Below, piece after piece: positions 1 to 4,100 of a stretch of 6,741 nt of DNA. The notes beneath the pieces are model-generated. The model was not told the DNA's origin. It worked only from the letters and a program-made list of their open reading frames with translations, and did not search any database. Every line of letters starts with the position of its first letter. The stretch's first letter is position 1. The translations under genes were made by a program, and so were the position numbers. This stretch comes from Calditrichota bacterium (lineage in GTDB: Bacteria > Zhuqueibacterota > Zhuqueibacteria > Zhuqueibacterales > Geothermadaptataceae), in the NCBI GenBank assembly GCA_008501545.1, contig QQUM01000084.1:1-6741 (forward strand), read 5' to 3'.

Positions 1-46
1 TCTGAAAGGTGAAAAAATGGTTGATGGGAATTTTGTTTATTATGGA

Positions 47-82
47 ACACGGATTGAACGGATTTGATGGAATGCCACGGAT
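47..82. repeat. degenerate 9-bp periodic repeat in the left flank
   Basis: Four consecutive 9-mers can be read here: ACACGGATT (47-55), GAACGGATT (56-64), TGATGGAAT (65-73) and GCCACGGAT (74-82). They share a GGAT/GGAA core. Similar runs of the form ACGGATT occur in intergenic DNA of many environmental bacteria, which is recollection and not checked here. The rest of positions 1-142 holds no gene or promoter that I can support. The stretch lies downstream of the minus-strand gene ending at 143. Confidence 0.4.
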
Positions 83-142
83 GCATTCGGTTTTCAATAA
101 TAGCTCTCGACAAAGTCAGTCCCGGGATTGAGCCACAATCGA

Positions 143-1042
143 TTATATTAATCGCGGATCCTCCGGATTATGTGCCTGAAATCTGGCCCGGCTGCGTCCG
201 GCAAAATCGCGGTTTGCATAGCAATAAACACAACCGAAAAGACAGCTGTCGTAGGCGCCGATATCTACACTGGCGCTGCAACCACATTGGGAACGAGTGG
301 CTTTTGGTTCTGGTACGTCGGGTAAATCAGGATAGATTTGCTGCAAATATTGTCCATCAATGCAGCGGGCTTTTTTTATTTGATCTACGGGAAGCAATGC
401 ATCCTCGCAACAGGCGGCGAGCTGAATGCCGTTTTGTGCGCTAATTTCTGCTAATTTTGCAACCAGTTTTCTCTGATCATCTTCACTTGCATCAAACAAA
501 GCGATACCCTGCTCACTGAGTTTTTTCAGAGCATATTTTGTCTTTTTGTAGAGATCGACAAAACTGAAAATGCATCGTTGTGTCGCCCCGGAGAGATGCT
601 CTGCCAGGAAGTGAAAATTTTCAACATGCCATTGCAGCGGAGTTTCCGAACTGAGGATGATGGGATCGTAGCGCCATATTATTTTTTCTGAAGTGATGCC
701 ATGAGCCAGTTCATGGAATGCGGCAATCACTCGCGCCGCTGATGGATTCTTCGGCTCAAGGCTATGCGGGTAATTGTTTAATGTCCAATGGAAATAAAAC
801 CGGTATCCGGAGTCGACCAGTCGATGAATATTTGAGAAAAACGGCCGGGCATTCCGTGTCCAGAAAACGAAAGCGGATACATCCTGTGGATGCAAAGAGA
901 TTTTATTCACCTGGTTCGCATTGAATGGATTGACGACCTCGGCAAATCCTTCATCCAGACGTTTTGCAAACCATGTGCTGTAAAAGGCAGGCACGTCGGT
1001 GCGCCGGGAAACAGAAATTATTTTTTGTTTGCACTTGCTCAT
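143..1042 (-). CDS. DUF1848 family protein, putative Fe-S / radical-SAM-like enzyme
   Basis: This 299-residue protein has the hallmarks of the DUF1848 family: an N-terminal ISVSRRTDVPAFY motif (residues 9-21), a VFWTRNARPF segment (59-68), a WRYDPI motif (123-128), and a C-terminal cysteine cluster, CGC at 253-255 followed by DIGAYDSCLFGCVYCYAN (260-277). Cysteines 267, 271 and 274 have the CX3CX2C spacing that binds the [4Fe-4S] cluster of radical SAM enzymes, but here it lies at the C-terminus instead of near the N-terminus. As I recall, Pfam notes this resemblance for the family. No substrate or reaction is known to me. The protein looks cytosolic, with no signal peptide or membrane segment. 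The ATG at 1042 directly precedes the conserved N-terminus, although no Shine-Dalgarno is visible. It is transcribed divergently from aat with a 22-bp gap. The family call is firm; the enzymatic role is inference. Confidence 0.88.
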   Translation of the reverse strand: MSKCKQKIISVSRRTDVPAFYSTWFAKRLDEGFAEVVNPFNANQVNKISLHPQDVSAFVFWTRNARPFFSNIHRLVDSGYRFYFHWTLNNYPHSLEPKNPSAARVIAAFHELAHGITSEKIIWRYDPIILSSETPLQWHVENFHFLAEHLSGATQRCIFSFVDLYKKTKYALKKLSEQGIALFDASEDDQRKLVAKLAEISAQNGIQLAACCEDALLPVDQIKKARCIDGQYLQQIYPDLPDVPEPKATRSQCGCSASVDIGAYDSCLFGCVYCYANRDFAGRSRARFQAHNPEDPRLI

Positions 1043-1064
1043 ATGATTTGACTATTTTTATTTT

Positions 1065-1709
1065 ATGCACACGCAACCTGATCTCAGTATTCGCAATCTC
1101 ATCGCCGGCTACAGCCAGGGCATTTTCCCCATGGGTGATGGCAGGGGCAATATCAATTGGTACGAAGCCAATCCGCGAGGAATTTTACCCTTGACCAATT
1201 TACATATTCCCCACGATTTAAAACGTATTTTACGTCAGAACAAATTCCAGGTCACCCTGAACAAAAATTTCCGGCAAACGATGTCCGCATGCGCAAATCG
1301 CCCTGAGCCGAACTGGATTACCCGTACCATGATCGATGCCTATTCCCATTTGCACAATTTTGGATACGCTCATAGTGTCGAAGCATGGTACGATGGCGAA
1401 CTGGCCGGTGGACTGTACGGTGTCAGTATTGGTGGTGCATTTTTTGGCGAATCCATGTTTTTCCGCCAGCGTGACGCCAGCAAAGTTGCCCTTGCCCATC
1501 TCTGGATTTGGCTCACACGCTGTGAATTCATTCTCTTCGATATTCAAATGGTCACGGATGTACTCGAACGCTTTGGCGCCCACAATATAGCTAAAGAGGA
1601 TTATTTGCAGCAATTGAATATAGCCATCGACGTGAACCGGGCCTTGCGCGCATCGGAAATCGATTGGCGCGAAGAATTGCAGCGACCGGAACTGGGTGCG
1701 AAACGTTGA
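1065..1709 (+). CDS. aat: leucyl/phenylalanyl-tRNA--protein transferase
   Basis: Aat transfers Leu or Phe from aminoacyl-tRNA to the N-terminal Arg or Lys of proteins in the cytosol, tagging them for ClpS/ClpAP degradation (bacterial N-end rule). The 214-residue product shows the family motifs in order: GYSQGIFPMGD (residues 15-25), NWYEANPRGILPL (31-43), WITR (84-87), HSVEAW (103-108), GGLYGVSIGGAFFGESMFF (115-133) and the DIQMVTDVLERFGA segment (159-172), which corresponds to the DCQ...LGA region of E. coli Aat. It is about 20 residues shorter than E. coli Aat (234), mostly at the N-terminus; other bacteria also have such short forms. The ATG at 1065 lies just before the conserved GYSQGIFP motif. 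No Shine-Dalgarno precedes it (the upstream bases are T/A-rich), so initiation may be leaderless or SD-independent. It is divergent from the DUF1848 gene and convergent with the dehydratase gene. Confidence 0.95.
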   Translation: MHTQPDLSIRNLIAGYSQGIFPMGDGRGNINWYEANPRGILPLTNLHIPHDLKRILRQNKFQVTLNKNFRQTMSACANRPEPNWITRTMIDAYSHLHNFGYAHSVEAWYDGELAGGLYGVSIGGAFFGESMFFRQRDASKVALAHLWIWLTRCEFILFDIQMVTDVLERFGAHNIAKEDYLQQLNIAIDVNRALRASEIDWREELQRPELGAKR

Positions 1710-1722
1710 TGTGGAGGTGATT

Positions 1723-1812
1723 CAGGCAGTAGGCTGAAGGCTGTAGGCTGAAGGTCGTAGACAAAAGCGTTTTCTGATTTCTACAGCCTAAACACCTATA
1801 GCCTACAGCCTG
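1723..1812. repeat. tandem-repeat-built imperfect inverted repeat between convergent genes
   Basis: The left arm (1723-1754) pairs imperfectly with the right arm (1781-1812) across a 26-bp loop; about three quarters of the arm positions are complementary. The left arm is itself made of a 14-bp tandem unit, GTAGGCTGAAGGCT (1729-1742) then GTAGGCTGAAGGTC (1743-1756), with a partial third copy GTAG (1757-1760). It fills most of the 111-bp gap between the stop codons of aat and the dehydratase gene. It could act as a bidirectional transcription barrier or mRNA 3'-end hairpin, but there is no clean T-tract. It may be a dispersed intergenic repeat, which one window cannot show. Confidence 0.7.
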
Positions 1813-1820
1813 TCAAAACT

Positions 1821-2816
1821 TCATTCCTTGCCGCAAAATCGTTCATCATCCAAACTGGCTTCCAAAATTTCCTTTAATTGCAATTCCGTTAAATTCCCGC
1901 CAGACAAGATAATGCCGACGCGTTTGCCAGCGAGTTTACTTCGTGCCTGCCAGGCTGCGGCTAAAGCTGCCGCACCGGCACCCTCGGCAATATTGTGTGT
2001 GTGACGCAACAAAAGGCGAACAGCATGGCGAAGTTCGTTATCATCGACACAGACAATGTCGTCCAATTCCCGGCGCAGAATATCTAATGTGTACTCGAAA
2101 GGTTGCAATGTGGCCAGCCCTTCAGCAAATGTATCAGCTGATTGGGTTTTGCAAAATTTTCCGGTTTTCATGGACTGGTAAATAGAATCTGCATGAGTTG
2201 ACTGGACACCGACCACTTTAATTGCGGGATTGACGCTGTGCGCCACGATACATGTCCCGGATGCACCACTACCACCGCCAACAGGTACAAAAATCGTGTC
2301 GAGTTTGGGCATCGTCTCGAGCAGTTCAAGAGCGTATGTTCCGACGCCCGGCACCAGGGCAGGTTCGTCACCGCCGGAGACATAACGCCAATCGTGATCG
2401 CTGGCAAAATTTTCAGCGAACACACAACAATAAGAATAGTTCTTGCCATGGAAAATGACCTCGGCGCCAAAGTTCTCCATCGCCCTGACTTTGTCCATAT
2501 TCGCCTTCTCAGGCACGATAATTTTTACTGGAAAGCCGAACAGCTGTCCGGCATGTGCCACGGACTGCCCATGGTTGCCCGTCGATGCCGCGATTAATCC
2601 GCCTTGAAATCCTTGCGCTTTGAGCTGCGAGCAGAGATTTATACCACCACGGATTTTGAATGCGCCTGTCGGTAAGTGGTTTTCAAATTTAATCCACAAT
2701 TCGCAGCCGAACAATGTATCCAGGCTTTTAAAATTGAGAGTAGGCGTCGCTTTGATGAAAGGTGCGATTCGCTGTTTTGCCAGCAGAACATCTTTTAAGG
2801 TAATATTGTGTGCCAT
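1821..2816 (-). CDS. threonine/serine dehydratase-like PLP-dependent enzyme (single domain)
   Basis: This is a fold-type II pyridoxal-phosphate enzyme, most likely a threonine/serine ammonia-lyase (threonine to 2-oxobutanoate plus ammonia). The PLP lysine is K54 in TGAFKIRGG (residues 50-58). The substrate-carboxylate loop is STGNHGQ (78-84), the phosphate-binding loop is VGGGSGASG (179-187), and S305 in SGGN (305-308) is positioned to contact the pyridine nitrogen. At 331 residues it matches the catabolic TdcB type (329 in E. coli) and lacks the C-terminal ACT-like regulatory domain of biosynthetic IlvA, so isoleucine feedback is not expected. The VPGVGTYALE stretch (155-164) replaces the more usual GQGT-type motif, pointing to a side branch. 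Serine racemase or a hydroxy-amino-acid dehydratase such as EutB remain possible, so no symbol is given. The start is backed by a Shine-Dalgarno 8 nt upstream. It lies downstream of rlmH on the same strand, but a 417-bp repeat-filled gap makes an operon unlikely. Confidence 0.88.
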   Translation of the reverse strand: MAHNITLKDVLLAKQRIAPFIKATPTLNFKSLDTLFGCELWIKFENHLPTGAFKIRGGINLCSQLKAQGFQGGLIAASTGNHGQSVAHAGQLFGFPVKIIVPEKANMDKVRAMENFGAEVIFHGKNYSYCCVFAENFASDHDWRYVSGGDEPALVPGVGTYALELLETMPKLDTIFVPVGGGSGASGTCIVAHSVNPAIKVVGVQSTHADSIYQSMKTGKFCKTQSADTFAEGLATLQPFEYTLDILRRELDDIVCVDDNELRHAVRLLLRHTHNIAEGAGAAALAAAWQARSKLAGKRVGIILSGGNLTELQLKEILEASLDDERFCGKE

Positions 2817-2824
2817 GGTTTAAT

Positions 2825-2829
2825 TCCTT
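2825..2829 (-). promoter_or_regulatory. ribosome binding site of the dehydratase gene
   Basis: Read on the minus strand, AAGGA lies 8 nt before the ATG at 2816. It supports this start over internal methionines. It is one of only two clear Shine-Dalgarno sites in the window. Confidence 0.65.
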
Positions 2830-2855
2830 TTTGCTTAATTCCCCAATTTCTTGAG

Positions 2856-2882
2856 CGTCATTCCGCTTCCAACCGGAATCTA
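2856..2882. repeat. REP-like small hairpin (degenerate GTCATTCC...GGAATC)
   Basis: ATTCCG (2860-2865) and CGGAAT (2874-2879) form a perfect 6-bp stem around the 8-nt loop CTTCCAAC. The surrounding GTCATTCCG...CGGAATCTA looks like a worn copy of the common bacterial intergenic repeat GTCATTCCCGC...GCGGGAATC. It sits in the probable 5' untranslated region of the dehydratase gene, about 45 bp before its start, and could affect that mRNA. The family assignment is from memory. Confidence 0.45.
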
Positions 2883-2920
2883 TAGCTGGTTGAGGCTAAC
2901 AGAATTAGATGAACAAGATC

Positions 2921-3222
2921 ACAAGATCGGGGATGTATCAAAACATCAAAGTAATGAATAAAAATACAGAAAACCGTATACTTAACAGGATTTTAGTTTA
3001 TTTCATAAATAAGCATCTTGAGTAGTCCCGCTGCTTTTAAGCGGGGCGTATCGAAAGGTGCGGGTGCATTCCTGAGCACGCACCCTTCGATACATCCCGC
3101 AAAATACGCGGGATTACTCAGGATGCTTCGAGATAGATTTTTAACAATATAGATTCTGCACGTATTCATAAATTTGTATATTTATAACACAGATTCATGT
3201 TTTGACACAGCCCCGATCTTGT
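2921..3222. mobile_element. MITE-like element with 26-bp terminal inverted repeats
   Basis: The left end 2921-2946 and the right end 3197-3222 are inverted copies that agree at 24 of 26 positions. Both read inward as ACAAGATCGGGG, a variable base, then TGT, a variable base and TCAAAACAT. They enclose about 250 bp with no open reading frame of useful length and a central 118-bp palindrome (3011-3128). The sequence between the ends and the palindrome is AT-rich and not obviously self-complementary. GATC abuts the GGGG/CCCC ends on both sides (2925-2928 and 3215-3218); it may be a 4-bp target duplication or simply part of the repeat. Just outside, ACAAGATC is tandemly duplicated (2913-2920, 2921-2928). 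The structure is that of a non-autonomous transposable element or the eroded ends of an insertion sequence; no transposase is present. It fills the gap between rlmH (stop 11 bp from its right end) and the dehydratase gene. Confidence 0.65.
3011..3128. repeat. 118-bp nested palindromic repeat
   Basis: The outer arms AAGCATCTTGAGTA (3011-3024) and TACTCAGGATGCTT (3115-3128) match at 13 of 14 positions. Inside are two small lateral hairpins, CCCGCT/AGCGGG (3027-3032 with 3040-3045) and CCCGC/GCGGG (3096-3100 with 3108-3112). A central long stem pairs 3048-3067 with 3076-3093 (GTATCGAA...TTCGATAC) around an 8-nt loop. The fold is a cruciform or cloverleaf-like structure rather than a simple terminator, since no T-tract follows. 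It may be a separate repeat family that landed inside the 2921-3222 element, or its structural core. It could end or stabilise the rlmH transcript. Confidence 0.75.
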
Positions 3223-3233
3223 TCCTTTAGATT

Positions 3234-3701
3234 TTACTTATGATATTTCTCACCACGCAATATCGTGTAGGCGCGATAAATTTGTTCAAGCAAAATGACA
3301 CGGGCCAGTTCGTGCGGAAATGTCATCTGCGACAATGAGAGCACAAGATCAGCACGCTGCAAGACCGATTTTGAGAAACCGAAAGCGCCACCGATGGCAA
3401 ATATTATTTCCGATGGGCCGAAGTTTTGTTTTTCTTCAAAAAAGCGGGCGAGTTGCGCCGATGTAAATTGATCGCCGCGCGCATCCAGCGCCACAAAAAA
3501 AGCAGTGGAAGGAATCGTAGCCAGTAAACGCGTCGACTCATCTTCGATGGCGTTGCTGCTGTTTTTTTCGTTAAAGCGGCTGTCTCTCAACTCTTTCAAT
3601 TCAAAGGATACATAATGCCGCAGGCGTTCTGTAAATTCACTGCAGGCAGCCTGCCAGAATTTTGTTTTGACTTTCCCAAATACGTAAACAGAAATTTTCA
3701 T
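3234..3701 (-). CDS. rlmH: 23S rRNA (pseudouridine-1915-N3)-methyltransferase RlmH
   Basis: RlmH is a SPOUT-class SAM-dependent methyltransferase that methylates N3 of pseudouridine 1915 in helix 69 of 23S rRNA, acting on assembled 70S ribosomes. The 155-residue product has exactly the E. coli length. It shows the family signatures ALDARG (residues 71-76), FAIGGAFG (101-108, the SAM-binding loop), the long block SLSQMTFPHELAR (122-134) continuing as LLEQIYRA (137-144) to form the trefoil knot, and the C-terminal KYHK (152-155). The start ATG at 3701 gives the typical MKISVYVFGKVK N-terminus; no Shine-Dalgarno is visible. The usual rsfS neighbour of many proteobacteria is absent within the window. 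The gene is divergent from the M13 peptidase across 399 bp, and a MITE-like element lies 11 bp beyond its stop codon. Confidence 0.96.
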   Translation of the reverse strand: MKISVYVFGKVKTKFWQAACSEFTERLRHYVSFELKELRDSRFNEKNSSNAIEDESTRLLATIPSTAFFVALDARGDQFTSAQLARFFEEKQNFGPSEIIFAIGGAFGFSKSVLQRADLVLSLSQMTFPHELARVILLEQIYRAYTILRGEKYHK

Positions 3702-3786
3702 AACGCGGTAATAAAAGCAATAATTCTTACTTTTCCAAATTGATAACGTGAATTATGCGTGTGCTATTTATGGAAATGATAATTAG

Positions 3787-3807
3787 ACAATATCCGTTCA
3801 ATATTGT
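3787..3807. repeat. perfect 7-bp inverted repeat (possible operator)
   Basis: ACAATAT (3787-3793) and ATATTGT (3801-3807) are exact reverse complements around the 7-nt spacer CCGTTCA. The dyad lies about 85 bp upstream of the rlmH start, in a region that should carry promoters. It could be a regulator binding site, but in AT-rich DNA a 7-bp dyad can arise by chance. Confidence 0.3.
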
Positions 3808-3836
3808 TAAGTTCAGAGTTGAATAAGTTTGCAGTG

Positions 3837-3854
3837 AAGGCTCTCGCCTTTTTT
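3837..3854 (+). terminator. terminator-like hairpin upstream of the M13 gene
   Basis: AAGGC (3837-3841) pairs with GCCTT (3846-3850) around TCTC and runs into a six-T stretch (3849-3854). On the plus strand this looks like a weak intrinsic terminator, but no plus-strand gene ends here. It would have to belong to an attenuator or a small transcript, or be a chance hairpin. Confidence 0.22.
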
Positions 3855-3867
3855 CCAGGCAGGAAGC

Positions 3868-3897
3868 GTAGTTTAAAGAGACTAAAGTCTCCACTAC
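3868..3897. repeat. small interrupted hairpin repeat (GTAGT...ACTAC)
   Basis: An outer pair GTAGT (3868-3872) with ACTAC (3893-3897) flanks an inner dyad GAGACT (3878-3883) with AGTCTC (3886-3891). The inner part folds as a 5-bp stem closed by a TAAA loop. Sequences of this look (GTAG...GAGACT...AGTCTC...CTAC) recur between genes in several environmental bacterial genomes, as far as I recall. No function can be assigned. Confidence 0.45.
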
Positions 3898-4090
3898 AAA
3901 CATCCTAAATTAAAGTTGTTGAATTTCCATAGACTGTCGTGCTGAGTGTAAGCATATTAGAAGGTTTTGTTTTTCTTACTTGTCTGAGATGAAAAAATTG
4001 CTTTCATTAATAGTTTGCAAAATCAAGGTTTCCGAGAACATGACACCACGAAAAACATAGGGAAATTCAATCAATCCAATAAACTTTAAT

Positions 4091-4094
4091 GGAG
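4091..4094 (+). promoter_or_regulatory. ribosome binding site of the M13 peptidase gene
   Basis: GGAG lies 6 nt before the ATG at 4101. Together with the lipoprotein signal that begins at this methionine, it fixes the start codon. Confidence 0.7.
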
Positions 4095-4100
4095 TAGGAA

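Larger units (their letters stand above)
3702..4100. other. gene-free divergent intergenic region (rlmH / M13 peptidase)
   Basis: These 399 bp contain no open reading frame with family resemblance. They should hold the promoters of both rlmH and the M13 gene, but I find no convincing -35/-10 pair on either strand. Visible structure consists of three small inverted repeats (3787-3807, 3837-3850 and 3868-3897), listed separately. The remaining sequence is AT-rich and featureless to my reading. Confidence 0.5.

Noticed and set aside
140..154. CGATTA/TAATCG palindrome at the stop codon of the DUF1848 gene as a terminator
   Set aside because: It is a 6-bp AT-rich stem with a 3-nt loop, lies mostly in the coding end, and has no T-tract.
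64..444. Plus-strand open frame of 126 codons over the end of the DUF1848 gene
   Set aside because: It is the reverse-strand shadow of a conserved protein, with composition rich in Arg, Cys and His and no family resemblance.
1230..1613. Minus-strand open frame of 127 codons inside aat
   Set aside because: It lies antisense to highly conserved Aat motifs and shows no domain of its own.
1729..1760. Short tandem repeats as a CRISPR array
   Set aside because: The 14-bp units are directly adjacent without spacers, and no cas gene is present.
2238..2597. Plus-strand open frame of 119 codons inside the dehydratase gene
   Set aside because: It is antisense to the PLP-binding loops; the dehydratase reading is unequivocal.
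2947..3196. Remnant transposase gene inside the inverted-repeat element
   Set aside because: All frames there are short and AT-rich with no recognisable transposase motif; the space is mostly the 118-bp palindrome and low-complexity DNA.
3898..4090. Riboswitch or defined sigma-70 promoter upstream of the M13 gene
   Set aside because: No known aptamer motif is recognisable, and candidate TTGxxx/TAxxxT pairs have poor matches or wrong spacing.
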